The notes beneath the pieces are model-generated. The model was not told where the DNA came from and ran no database searches. It saw only the letters and a list, made by a program, of their open reading frames with translations. Made by a program: the position numbers and the translations under genes. Of a DNA stretch of 32,143 bases, positions 7,774 to 16,093 are shown piece after piece (the stretch's first letter is position 1; every line of letters starts with the position of its first letter). The stretch comes from Prochlorococcus sp. AG-363-P01. Its GTDB lineage: Bacteria > Cyanobacteriota > Cyanobacteriia > PCC-6307 > Cyanobiaceae. The stretch lies in NCBI GenBank assembly GCA_003278225.1, contig QCGC01000013.1, positions 1-32,143 of the forward strand, in the 5' to 3' direction.

Positions 7774-8832
7774 TTACCAAGGATCTTCGAGCTCATTACC
7801 GTCAAGGGGTATAAATGAATTATTGAGGTTTGATTCTTGATCGGACCTCAAATCTAAAGGTTCAACATCTAAAGGTTCTTCAGATTTTGGATTAGGTCTT
7901 CTCGAAAGAGACCTTTGTTGTGATGAAAAATCCTTCTTCTCATCAGAAGTGGTTTGTTGATATTGAATTTGATCTTCCACTTGATTGATTGGATTATCAT
8001 AATTATCTTGATTAGAATAAGAATCTTGCACTGGATCATCTAAATAGCGACGCTTTTGTTTTGTCCTTTCCAGACGATCTTCTAATTCAACATATTCAAA
8101 CTCGTCATCATCTTGGATAATTTCATTTGTCGCAGGCCGTAAAGCCTTTTGAGATTCTTCAATACTATCTCCAGAAATTAATTGATTCTCTACTGGTACA
8201 AGATTAACCCTATACCGATCTCTTTCCTCTTCCTCCCAGCTAGTTCCACCAACTCCAAGCTTTTCTAACAATCCAGTATTTAATTGTTTTAATTTTTCTT
8301 CAGCACCCTCATAAACAATAATACGGTCTGCACCACTACTAACAATTTCTTCAACAGGTATTTCCCAAGTGCTAAGTACTCCTTCCCCAAGTAGTGGGAC
8401 TCCCAATGCACCCATAACAAGAGTAGTGAGTTCTCCGGTTTCAATATCAAAAGAAAAGCCTAAAACTCTCCCCAATGGTTGACCAGATTCAGTGATTACC
8501 TGACAATTAATGATTTTGCTATATCTTTCGGGAGCAAATCCTTCACTCAAAGAGTCAACCGAGTCAACAAGTATTACATCTCCTACCTGACGAATTCGAT
8601 CTAGTGGCATCCAACGTGGAAGTCCTGGAAGAAAACGCGTTAAAGGATTATCCCTTAAACCAAGAGCAACAACTTCACGGCGATCTATATCCACAACAAC
8701 CTCACCCACTAATCCAAGCCTCCGGCCAGTATCACGCGTAATCACCTGGGTGCCCATTAACTCAGACCTAAGCCACAACCTCTCACTAGGTATTGGCTCT
8801 AATGGATCGTTTTGGGATTGACTATTAATCAA
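7774..8832 (-). CDS. Tandem PRC-barrel domain protein
   Basis: 352 residues, start TTG at 8832. Two PRC-barrel repeats are visible: about residues 20-95 ('LMGTQVITRDTGRRLGLVGEVVVDIDRREVVALGL') and 105-180 ('INCQVITESGQPLGRVLGFSFDIETGELTTLVMG'). PRC-barrels occur in RimM, photosynthetic reaction centre H subunits and several RNA- or membrane-associated proteins. The C-terminal 150 residues are acidic, Gln- and Ser-rich and probably disordered. The gene lies 62 bases downstream of smc on the same strand. The role is not known; the context suggests chromosome or membrane organisation. Confidence 0.8.
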   Translation of the reverse strand: MINSQSQNDPLEPIPSERLWLRSELMGTQVITRDTGRRLGLVGEVVVDIDRREVVALGLRDNPLTRFLPGLPRWMPLDRIRQVGDVILVDSVDSLSEGFAPERYSKIINCQVITESGQPLGRVLGFSFDIETGELTTLVMGALGVPLLGEGVLSTWEIPVEEIVSSGADRIIVYEGAEEKLKQLNTGLLEKLGVGGTSWEEEERDRYRVNLVPVENQLISGDSIEESQKALRPATNEIIQDDDEFEYVELEDRLERTKQKRRYLDDPVQDSYSNQDNYDNPINQVEDQIQYQQTTSDEKKDFSSQQRSLSRRPNPKSEEPLDVEPLDLRSDQESNLNNSFIPLDGNELEDPW

Positions 8833-8894
8833 ACGAAAACCTTCAGGAATAAATTAATCAACTCATTTTGACGCACAACCAGATCAAAAACATC

Positions 8895-11800
8895 TCAAGC
8901 TGCATCAGGTAACCCAACTACTTGAGTATGAAAACCACGTGCCTGAGTTACGCCTATGGTTCTACTTGATGCTCCAATCATTGGTCGTCGATGACTTACG
9001 ACCAAAAATTGTGCTTGTTCAGCTTGACGAGCAATAAGCATGGATAGCCTTTCTACATTGACACCATCTAAAAAGCTATCTACTTCATCCAAGGCATAAA
9101 AAGGAGACGGACGAAACCTTTGTAAAGCAAATAGGAAACTCAATGCTGTAAGAGATTTTTCACCACCTGACATTGCTGCAAGTCTTCTTACTGCTTTACC
9201 TTTTGGATGAGCAACTAGAGTCAACCCCCCTTCTAAAGGATCATCTTTATTGTCTAATTGCAAATGTCCATCACCTTCAGAAAGACTTGCAAAAATCTCT
9301 CTAAAATGTCCATCAACTGCTTCAAACGCTTCCATAAAGGCTTCTTCACGTAACGTAGCGACCGTTTCTATCCGTAGCAAAAGTTCAGATCGTTCTTCAC
9401 TAAGGGTCTCTAGTCTTTGAACAAGGTCACCTAAACGCTTATTTAATTCTTCTAATTCTTCCAGTGCCAACATATTGACTGGCTCCAAGGCTTCCATTCT
9501 ATTTTGAATTTCCTGCAATTCAGATTGCAGTGCCTTTAACCCAGCATTTCTTAGTTCATTAGAAATGTCTGGCAATGGATCTGGCAAACCATTCTTCAAC
9601 TCCTCCAGACGTACTAGTTCACTTCGATGCTGTTCCTTTAGAGAATTAATTTCCTCACAAAGTCTCTCAAGCTTCCACTGAGCCTCCTGAAAGCTTTGCC
9701 TTTGATTAGCTAAATCAGCTTCAGCAACATCTCTAGCAAGACGCTGCTCGCCAAAAAGATTTTGCAATTGCTTTTGCTTTTGCTCAAGTAATTCCCGACG
9801 TTCTTTCAACCCTTGTTGTTGCTCTCTCCACAGTTTGTGTGAATTGGATAAAGCTTTTACTGCTTCTTGCAAGCGCTTTTCTTCATTCACAAGAGCCTTT
9901 TGCTGATCATCCAATCTGTCTAAAAAGAGCTGTCGCTGTTGCTGATCATTAAGGAGCGAATCTCTCTCTTTTCTTGCAACTGAAAGAGCTGCATCAGCAG
10001 CTTTAAGGTCAACTTCTAATAATTGCCAATCCTTATGACAACCATCTTGCTCTCCAAGAATTTCTTTATCCTCTAAATCTTTTAAATCCAACATCAAAGG
10101 TTTAATTTCACTAGCAATATCAAGCAAACGATTCTGATGTTGTTTCTTATTCTCCATCAATTCGTTTATTCGATCAATTCGTGCTTGACGACGCTCCAAA
10201 AGGGGTCGATTAGCAAACTCAGCAGCAGAACGCTCTGCTTCCAAAGCAGCCTGACGCTGCTCAAGCACTCTCAGAGCCGGTGTGGCCTCATCTAAAAGTC
10301 TACGGTGACTGGCTTCTTCATCTCTGCAAGAACAAAGAGTTTCACCAATCTCTAATAACCTTTGGCGTATTGGTTGTAATTCATCTCGTTCATTACTTCT
10401 ACCAAAATGAAGGCCAATGCCTTTACCAGCAAAAGTTCCTCCTGTCATTGCACCACTTCTTTCAAGTAACTCACCATCAAGAGTTACTGCTCTATTTCTG
10501 CCTAGTTGAGTCCGAGCAGAAACAAGATCATTAAACACCAAAGTTTCACCAAAAACATATGCAAAAACATCTAAATAAATAGGGTCAAAATTAACCAAAT
10601 CAAGGGCTTTACCTATACAACCCTGCCCTAATTTATTTAATAGAGATGAACCATTTCTCTTAACAGCCTGATGGCTGCGATCTATTTTTATTTGCATTTT
10701 ATTTAGAGGTAAAAATGTTAATCGACCAGCTTTTTTTCGCTTCAACAAATCAATAGCTCTAGCTGCAATTTGATCACTATCGACAACCACTTGTCCCAGT
10801 CTCGCTCCAGCAGCAACTTCTAATGCAAGACGGTAACAATCATCTACTTCACCTAATTGAGCAACAGGACCATGTATACCATCCAAACCCGATTCAAGAA
10901 GAAGGCGTAGCGCACCAGTGCCTCTAGTCTCATGAAGAGCCTCTTTACGACTCTCAAGCCGGGCGATTTCCTTCTCTAATCTACTCTGTTCTTGTTCAAG
11001 CCTAGAGCGAGTGCGTTGCTGAACAGCCAAAGCTTCAACCACTTCATTTATCTGATTCTTTTGAGTCTCAATACTTTTTAGAAGATCATCCGATTCTTTT
11101 GCAAGGCGGTCTAAATTCTTAGATAATTTTTGATTTTGAATCAAATCTTTTTGCTGATCAGAATCAAGTTCTGCTTTTCTAGAATTTATCTGAAATAATC
11201 TTTCCTCCAAAGTTTGTTGCTCATTTTGAAGTGGTTTTACTTTGAGTTGAAGTTTTTGACGACGAGAACTTCTATCTCGTTGATCTTCAATCAACACACC
11301 AGACATACCTGCGACTTCACTCAGTCTTCTGCGTGAAACTTCTACAGCCGCTTCTGCATCCTTACAATTCTGCTCAGCAGCTTCTAAAGAATTAGAATTT
11401 TCAACTTTTGTCTTAGATTGAATCTCTTGGTTAAGATCCTTACGAGAGTCAATTATCTTTTGACGCTCAGTCTGTAATTGTTCTGCTTCCTTGTGGTGGT
11501 TAGTTGCTTGTCTCTCTAATTCCCTAGTTTGAGTATCTAATCCTGCAAGCTCAGCCTGAACAGCCAACAATTTATCTTCACCTAAAGCTTTTACATTCTC
11601 TTGAAGAACACTTAATTCTTTTGCAGATTGAACAAGTTTCTTTTCAGATTCTTTAAGATTAGCTGCATCCTTTAATTCCTTCTCAACCAACTTTTTCTGA
11701 CGAGATTGAAGATTATTGACATTCAATTGAGTATCTTCAAAAGCCAAAACCAATTCATGTTGCTTGCCTAATTGAAGTCTTTCTTTCAATTCTTTATAAG

Positions 11801-12503
11801 TACGAGCTTTCGCACAATCTCTTTCCAATCGTTGTCTTGTAGAAATTAATTCTTGCTCAACAATGCGACAACGTTCCTGACGCTCATATACATCATCAAG
11901 TTTTTTTCTTGATTGTTCAATTCGATTATCAAAGAGAGCAACACCTGCCAATTCATCTATCAAACATCTACGGTCTCGATTACTCATCGAAACGATACGA
12001 GTCACATCTCCCTGCATAACTACATTGCTCCCTTCGGGATCAATCCTCAGCCTCCGTAATTGAGTCTGAAGCTGCTGAAGGTTGCATGGTTCGCCATCAG
12101 AAGCATAGCTAGAGCTATATGAGCCCCCAGGCATAATCCTCAACCGCCTGGTAACTGTCCACTCCTTTTGATCAGCTTTAATCCAAGGACCTTCTACAGG
12201 AGGCTCTAATCCTTCTTCTGCCAAGTCCGGCTGCCAATCACTTAAATCAAATCTGACACTTACTTCTGTTTCCGCAGATTTACCTGCCTTTAGTACTCCA
12301 CTATTAACCAAGTCAGGCAATCGATCAGCGCGCATACCACGACTAGTCGCAAGTCCAAGGCAGAACAAAACTCCATCAAGTATGTTGCTTTTCCCTGATC
12401 CATTTGGACCAGTAACGACCGTGAATCCCTCTTCCAAAGGGATTGTCATCGCCCCACCAAAGGACTTGAAATTTGCTAGCTCGACCTGATTGATATGAAC
12501 CAA
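8895..12503 (-). CDS. smc: Chromosome segregation ATPase SMC
   Basis: 1202 residues, a full-length SMC; the start is TTG at 12503. Order of parts: N-terminal head with Walker A GPNGSGKSN (about residues 32-40), a long coiled coil, a hinge around residues 520-660 (GLDGIHGPVAQLGEVD; ends near MTGGTF), a second coiled coil, and the C-terminal head with signature MSGGEKS near residue 1110 and Walker B FYALDEVDSFLD. SMC dimers with ScpA/ScpB extrude DNA loops and compact the chromosome. The signature begins with Met where Leu is usual, a conservative change. It is followed by the PRC-barrel gene and preceded by a LigD-phosphoesterase-like gene on the same strand. Confidence 0.97.
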   Translation of the reverse strand: MVHINQVELANFKSFGGAMTIPLEEGFTVVTGPNGSGKSNILDGVLFCLGLATSRGMRADRLPDLVNSGVLKAGKSAETEVSVRFDLSDWQPDLAEEGLEPPVEGPWIKADQKEWTVTRRLRIMPGGSYSSSYASDGEPCNLQQLQTQLRRLRIDPEGSNVVMQGDVTRIVSMSNRDRRCLIDELAGVALFDNRIEQSRKKLDDVYERQERCRIVEQELISTRQRLERDCAKARTYKELKERLQLGKQHELVLAFEDTQLNVNNLQSRQKKLVEKELKDAANLKESEKKLVQSAKELSVLQENVKALGEDKLLAVQAELAGLDTQTRELERQATNHHKEAEQLQTERQKIIDSRKDLNQEIQSKTKVENSNSLEAAEQNCKDAEAAVEVSRRRLSEVAGMSGVLIEDQRDRSSRRQKLQLKVKPLQNEQQTLEERLFQINSRKAELDSDQQKDLIQNQKLSKNLDRLAKESDDLLKSIETQKNQINEVVEALAVQQRTRSRLEQEQSRLEKEIARLESRKEALHETRGTGALRLLLESGLDGIHGPVAQLGEVDDCYRLALEVAAGARLGQVVVDSDQIAARAIDLLKRKKAGRLTFLPLNKMQIKIDRSHQAVKRNGSSLLNKLGQGCIGKALDLVNFDPIYLDVFAYVFGETLVFNDLVSARTQLGRNRAVTLDGELLERSGAMTGGTFAGKGIGLHFGRSNERDELQPIRQRLLEIGETLCSCRDEEASHRRLLDEATPALRVLEQRQAALEAERSAAEFANRPLLERRQARIDRINELMENKKQHQNRLLDIASEIKPLMLDLKDLEDKEILGEQDGCHKDWQLLEVDLKAADAALSVARKERDSLLNDQQQRQLFLDRLDDQQKALVNEEKRLQEAVKALSNSHKLWREQQQGLKERRELLEQKQKQLQNLFGEQRLARDVAEADLANQRQSFQEAQWKLERLCEEINSLKEQHRSELVRLEELKNGLPDPLPDISNELRNAGLKALQSELQEIQNRMEALEPVNMLALEELEELNKRLGDLVQRLETLSEERSELLLRIETVATLREEAFMEAFEAVDGHFREIFASLSEGDGHLQLDNKDDPLEGGLTLVAHPKGKAVRRLAAMSGGEKSLTALSFLFALQRFRPSPFYALDEVDSFLDGVNVERLSMLIARQAEQAQFLVVSHRRPMIGASSRTIGVTQARGFHTQVVGLPDAA

Positions 12504-12584
12504 CAGGAATCAAGTCAAAAGCAAACTGACAATAGCGAAACCTACGAGAAGCTCAAGAGGAAATTTGTTGAAAAAATTAGATTT

Positions 12585-12959
12585 TTATAAAGAGAAGAAT
12601 TTAATTCGAAAATCTTTGATCTCAAGATTACCCGACATTTCCTGACTATGAAGTCGAATTTGCAATGGATCCGCCTCGTTGTTTGGCAATTCTCCAGAAA
12701 ACCAGCCTCCTCTTAAACGTTTAGCCAAACCTCTACCACCGGAAACTTTTCGTTCAGTAATGTCCAACCACTCCAAACTATGAGCAGCTATAGGAAGCGC
12801 ATCCTGTGGAGGTCCATCTAAAACCAGCATTTTTCGTAACCGCCAACTTCTACAGCAATGAGTATCTTCCAATAAGAAATCAAAATGTAATCCTTCTGGA
12901 TCATCAGGAGAATCTGAATGCTCCAGCAATGTCCATCTTTTTCGTAAGTTGCCAATCAA
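12585..12959 (-). CDS. Small protein resembling the LigD 3'-phosphoesterase domain
   Basis: 124 residues from a TTG at 12959 (no ATG is available in frame). The order of blocks follows the N-terminal phosphoesterase domain of bacterial DNA ligase D: 'WTLLEH' then 'LHFDFLLE' (LigD: HxxxxLHYDFRLE), 'AHSLEWLDI' (LigD: DHPLEYxDF), a Gly/Arg stretch, 'GGWFSGEL', and a final 'IRLHSQEMSGNLEIKDF' strand pair. The two His and the Asp of the metal site appear kept; the Arg of FRLE is Leu and the Tyr after DHPLE is Trp. It may be a binding protein or have altered activity. No ligase or Ku gene is seen here. It lies 81 bases upstream of smc on the same strand. Confidence 0.55.
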   Translation of the reverse strand: MIGNLRKRWTLLEHSDSPDDPEGLHFDFLLEDTHCCRSWRLRKMLVLDGPPQDALPIAAHSLEWLDITERKVSGGRGLAKRLRGGWFSGELPNNEADPLQIRLHSQEMSGNLEIKDFRIKFFSL

Positions 12960-13250
12960 AACTTTGAAGAGTATTGCTATTGATGATTTTAATTAATGCG
13001 ACTTAAACACATATTTATTTAATATGATCTAGAAGTGTTTTCTTTTTAAAATTAAAAAAGAATTGATTTTGACTATGACTACTAGAGTCTTAGGCTTACT
13101 AGATGAAGCAAGCAGAAAGTTAATTAGTCAATAGAACCTATTATGAGATTTGAGCTCATAACAAATCATAAAAATAACTGAGAATCCGATTATGGATTCC
13201 CATTTCAATCAAAGTCCATCAACTAACTGATGAGACCCGATTTTAAAGAT
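12960..13250. other. AT-rich intergenic stretch with a weak terminator-like hairpin
   Basis: I see no convincing gene. A 19-codon ORF at 13075 (+) is too short to support. The only clear structure is GAATCC (13182-13187) pairing with GGATTC (13194-13199); on the minus strand a T-rich stretch follows after 7 bases, so it could end the transcript of the 43-residue gene at 13251-13382. Confidence 0.4.
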
Positions 13251-13382
13251 TCAATCCTTAGGAACGAATCTCAGTGCAATCAAGAGCAAACTACCAGCTC
13301 CACATATGGCGCCTACAATCTGTAGGCCAGTAGTAGGAAGGGTACTCGAAGCAAAAAGCATTCCTGACAAGCCCACGGACAT
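13251..13382 (-). CDS. 43-residue membrane peptide with LPTTG motif
   Basis: A complete small ORF; it has ATG at 13382 with two in-frame GTG codons just before and a TAA beyond them. The product begins MSVGLSGMLFASS, has LPTTG at residues 15-19, a hydrophobic helix (LQIVGAICGAGSLLLIAL) and a short charged end RFVPKD. This order (LPxTG, helix, basic tail) is exactly that of a sortase sorting signal, but there is almost no protein in front of it. It could be a one-helix membrane peptide in which LPTTG is coincidental. No sortase gene is in the window. I do not recognise the family. Confidence 0.5.
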   Translation of the reverse strand: MSVGLSGMLFASSTLPTTGLQIVGAICGAGSLLLIALRFVPKD

Positions 13383-13601
13383 CACCACTTAGTAACTATC
13401 ACAAGACGTTTAGCACTAGAACCATTTATTAGGCAATAAATGTAAGCAAAGACGACGCCGAGATTTTCGCGAATCATGACTCCAAAAAGCGTTCAAACGA
13501 CCAATACCTTTGTTGCTGACTTGATAAATGTAGAAAGTTGAGCCAAGACAGGTATCCTTTAAGAAAAGCTTCTCTAGGCTTTAACCCACTATCAGGATTT
13601 T

Positions 13602-14066
13602 ATGGAATCCACGAATTCCTCATCCTGCGAGCCGCAAAACGTGGTTCAGACTGCACCAGATAATGATCAGGACCTCTCGGATCAATGGTTCAGTGAACGT
13701 TTTGACAGCTTGCTTCCAAGTATTCAAGAACGTTGGCCAGACTTAGCCCAACAAACCTTGGAAGCAACTCGTGGGAGTCTAGATGAATTAATTCGAATAA
13801 TTTCTGAACATTCTGGGAAAACAACTCAAGGTGTTCAAGAGCAATTAGAAGATTTATTCAACTCTGCAGGTAACCGAACAAAAACTCTCGCTGACAGCTT
13901 AGAACCTCTAGAAAAACAACTAGAAGAACTTCTCGATGAATTAAACAGCACCCTTCGACCTCGTATAGAAACTCCTGTCCGTAAACGGCCCTTAATGGCT
14001 ATTGGCATAGCAGCTGGAATAGGGGTAGTCCTAGGGGTCTTATTAGCTGGAGGTAGAAGATCGTAA
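13602..14066 (+). CDS. YqjD/ElaB-like (DUF883-type) protein
   Basis: 154 residues. An acidic, helical middle ('TLEATRGSLDELIRIISEHSGKTTQGVQEQLEDL...LEKQLEELLDELN') is followed by a basic link PVRKRP and a C-terminal Gly-zipper helix AIGIAAGIGVVLGVLLAGG ending in RRS. This matches YqjD/ElaB proteins, which anchor to the inner membrane through the C-terminal helix and, in E. coli, bind ribosomes in stationary phase. The stop overlaps the next gene's start (TAATG), so the two are translationally coupled, just as yqjD is followed by yqjE in proteobacteria. The function in cyanobacteria is not known. Confidence 0.7.
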   Translation: MESTNSSSCEPQNVVQTAPDNDQDLSDQWFSERFDSLLPSIQERWPDLAQQTLEATRGSLDELIRIISEHSGKTTQGVQEQLEDLFNSAGNRTKTLADSLEPLEKQLEELLDELNSTLRPRIETPVRKRPLMAIGIAAGIGVVLGVLLAGGRRS

Positions 14067-14452
14067 TGAGCGAATCACAACGCCCTAAGGGACTTGGAGC
14101 GGCCGCACGCGTGACTTCCTTGGCAAGTTCAGTTATGGATCTTCATGTGCGCATTGCTCTACAAGAAATGGATAGAGAAAAGCGCCGTTTAATTAGTGGC
14201 GGCATTTTTCTAGCAATGGGTGGCATTCTAATGCTATTTGCATTACTAGCAGTTGAAATAATTGTTGTGATTTTAATGAAAGATTCATTCGGCTGGAAAC
14301 TTGAATGGGTTTTATTAGTGATCGCTTTAATTGATTTATCACTAGCTGGCTTGAGCCTAAGAGTGGGCGGTTATCTAACCAAAGGACCTTATTTACCTGA
14401 AACTCTTCAAGGAATTTCTAAAACGACCAAAGCAGTGTTAGGAAAATCTTAA
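14066..14452 (+). CDS. YqjE-like (Phage_holin_3_6/DUF1469) membrane protein
   Basis: 128 residues. An N-terminal amphipathic part ('LASSVMDLHVRIALQEMDREKRRLISGG') leads into two membrane helices (IFLAMGGILMLFALLAVEIIVVILM and WVLLVIALIDLSLAGLSLRVGGY). That is the layout of the YqjE family (DUF1469), named after phage holins but chromosomal and widespread. It is coupled to the YqjD-like gene by a TAATG overlap. Its last four bases overlap the 3' end of the convergent methyltransferase gene. Confidence 0.75.
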   Translation: MSESQRPKGLGAAARVTSLASSVMDLHVRIALQEMDREKRRLISGGIFLAMGGILMLFALLAVEIIVVILMKDSFGWKLEWVLLVIALIDLSLAGLSLRVGGYLTKGPYLPETLQGISKTTKAVLGKS

Positions 14453-15582
14453 TTAACAAGGTATTTTAACCACCTACAATCAATTCCCCCATTACTAATA
14501 GCAAAGCGCAGACTAGACTTCATTCCTATTTCTCTACTCAATTCTCTATTACCATTTAACAGCCAAAATTGCCAACCTGATGCATTGGTTTTTATGAAAT
14601 TTCCTAGTTCTTGATATAAAAATTTCAAATCTTCATTTGCTCCAATTCGTTTTCCATACGGAGGGTTACAAACAATAAAACCTGGTTTCTCCGGTAAAAC
14701 AATCTCTGAAAAGTGAGTATTTTGAATAGTAATAAATTTTTCTAATCCTGCTGCGGCAACATTAGTTTTTGCTTGCCTAGCTATATCTGGCTCTTGTTCA
14801 CACCCAATAACAGCTGGTATTTGTTTTTCAAGAGAGATTTTGCTCTTTGCTCTATTTTTTTCTTCCTCCCATAGGTTCTGATCAAAATCTGGCCAAGCTT
14901 CAAAAAGAAAAGAACGCTTTAATCCTGCAGGCAAACTAAGAAAACAACTAACCGCTTCGATTAGCAAAGTGCCTGAACCACAAAGCGGATCTACTAATGG
15001 AAAAGTTCCATCCCATCCAGTTTTTTGAATCAATCCAGCAGCAAGATTTTCCTTCAATGGAGCCAACCCCATTGCAGCTCTATATCCACGTCTATGCAAA
15101 CTGCGAGAAGAGCCATCCAAGCTCAAAACAGCTCCAGAACGACTTAAATGCAAATGTAAGCACAAGTCTGGATCAACAAGTTTGATATCAGAGCGTTTTA
15201 ACCAAAGAGACCTCTGCAAATCAACTAAAGCATTTTTAACCTGCAAAGCAGTGAAGTGAGTGTGAGTTAAACCATGAGAAGTCCCTGTAACATCGACCCT
15301 AAAAGACATTGATGGGTGCAACCAACGTTCCCAATCAAAAGCACTTTGCACAGATTTATAAAGAGACTCTGGACCATTACATTGGAATCGAGCGATTTCC
15401 CGTAAAAATCGAAAAGGTAAACGAGCCTGCAAATGCAATCGATAAAAGCAAGATAAATCTGCTTGGAAAGCAACAGTTCGATTGAAAGGTCTTACAGACT
15501 TAGCTCCAAGAGACTGCAATTCTTTTGCGCCTTCTTCTTCTAAGCCTTGTGGGTATACACCAATTACTTCCATTGATTGCAT
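14449..15582 (-). CDS. rlmL: RlmL-type THUMP domain RNA methyltransferase
   Basis: About 377 residues from ATG at 15582 (a TTG lies directly before). The N-terminal third is a ferredoxin-like plus THUMP RNA-binding region ('FYRLHLQARLPFRFLREIARF'). The C-terminal part is a Rossmann methyltransferase with 'PLVDPLCGSGTLLIEA' (S-adenosylmethionine loop) and the catalytic NPPYGKR motif. This is the COG0116 family; E. coli RlmL makes N2-methylguanosine at 2445 of 23S rRNA. Only the RlmL half is present, without the RlmK half fused in E. coli, as is usual outside gammaproteobacteria. It is divergent from ssrA. Confidence 0.9.
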   Translation of the reverse strand: MQSMEVIGVYPQGLEEEGAKELQSLGAKSVRPFNRTVAFQADLSCFYRLHLQARLPFRFLREIARFQCNGPESLYKSVQSAFDWERWLHPSMSFRVDVTGTSHGLTHTHFTALQVKNALVDLQRSLWLKRSDIKLVDPDLCLHLHLSRSGAVLSLDGSSRSLHRRGYRAAMGLAPLKENLAAGLIQKTGWDGTFPLVDPLCGSGTLLIEAVSCFLSLPAGLKRSFLFEAWPDFDQNLWEEEKNRAKSKISLEKQIPAVIGCEQEPDIARQAKTNVAAAGLEKFITIQNTHFSEIVLPEKPGFIVCNPPYGKRIGANEDLKFLYQELGNFIKTNASGWQFWLLNGNRELSREIGMKSSLRFAISNGGIDCRWLKYLVN

Positions 15583-15656
15583 CAATTAGCTAGCAAAAAC
15601 AAAACTGATCATTGAACATTTCCAAAACACACAAAAAAACCTGCAACAATGAACTT

Positions 15657-15900
15657 GTCCAGTTTTTTGGACTAGGTGATCCACACCAGTGTCTCGGACA
15701 GCGGTTCGATTCCGCTCAGCTCCATTTTTTGGGGCTGCAATGGTTTCGACGAGGTATGAGGAGGGTAACTGAAGCCTGCTCGGCAAGAGCAAACCCATAA
15801 ACGCTAACAACATCGTTAGTTTCTCCCGTCAAACAGCCCCAGTTGCTGCTTGACCCTATAAGGGAGATGAGGTGAGATCAGCCTTATCACCCAAATGATC
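15657..15900 (+). ncRNA. ssrA: Circularly permuted two-piece tmRNA (acceptor half, linker, coding half)
   Basis: The halves are in reverse order. The acceptor piece (about 15657-15724) comes first: a hairpin GTCCA/TGGAC, a T-arm AGCGGTTCGATTCCGCT, and CAGCTCC plus discriminator A ending at 15724. Six Ts (15725-15730) follow as the linker. The coding piece starts at 15731 with GGGGCTGCAATGGTTTCGAC; GGGGCTG pairs with CAGCTCC over 7 bp to form the tRNA-like end, and CGAG near 15751 can pair with CTCG near 15693. The tag frame runs 15803-15850 with stop TGA at 15851-15853 and encodes ANNIVSFSRQTAPVAA. Hairpins GGTGA/TCACC (15871-15891) and ATAAGG/CCTTAT follow. CCA is not encoded. The RNA rescues stalled ribosomes. 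Exact ends of the mature pieces are estimated. Two-piece tmRNA is known in marine cyanobacteria. Confidence 0.95.
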
Positions 15901-15903
15901 CAT

Positions 15904-15927
15904 GGAGCCTGAGAGGGCTCCTTTTTT
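15904..15927 (+). terminator. Rho-independent terminator of ssrA
   Basis: GGAGCC (15904-15909) pairs with GGCTCC (15916-15921) around a 6-base loop, followed directly by six Ts (15922-15927). It stands just after the tmRNA coding piece. Confidence 0.9.
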
Positions 15928-16018
15928 GCAGCTGCATTAATACCTAAATCTCAAAAAAATCCTGTAGCTCTTGCACTTCGCATCAAAAACTCGAAACACG
16001 AAAAATCAATTATCAGCC

Positions 16019-16038
16019 TGTGGAAAACATGTGGAAAT
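16019..16038 (+). repeat. Paired DnaA-box-like direct repeat
   Basis: TGTGGAAAA at 16019-16027 and TGTGGAAAT at 16030-16038, in direct orientation and offset by exactly 11 bp. The reverse complement TTTTCCACA is the form of DnaA box reported for cyanobacteria. There are only two boxes and no clear AT-rich unwinding cluster beyond the general background, so this is not a convincing origin; it could be a DnaA-titration or regulatory site. Confidence 0.35.
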
Positions 16039-16093
16039 CGCAGCAAAACCAAAAAAAAAATTGATAAAGTGAATATTAATAAGTTGATTTTTG

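Noticed and set aside
15586-15813. Minus-strand (75 codons) and plus-strand (62 codons) open frames over the ssrA region
   Set aside because: Both lie across the tmRNA gene, whose structure and tag frame explain the sequence; neither has a ribosome site.
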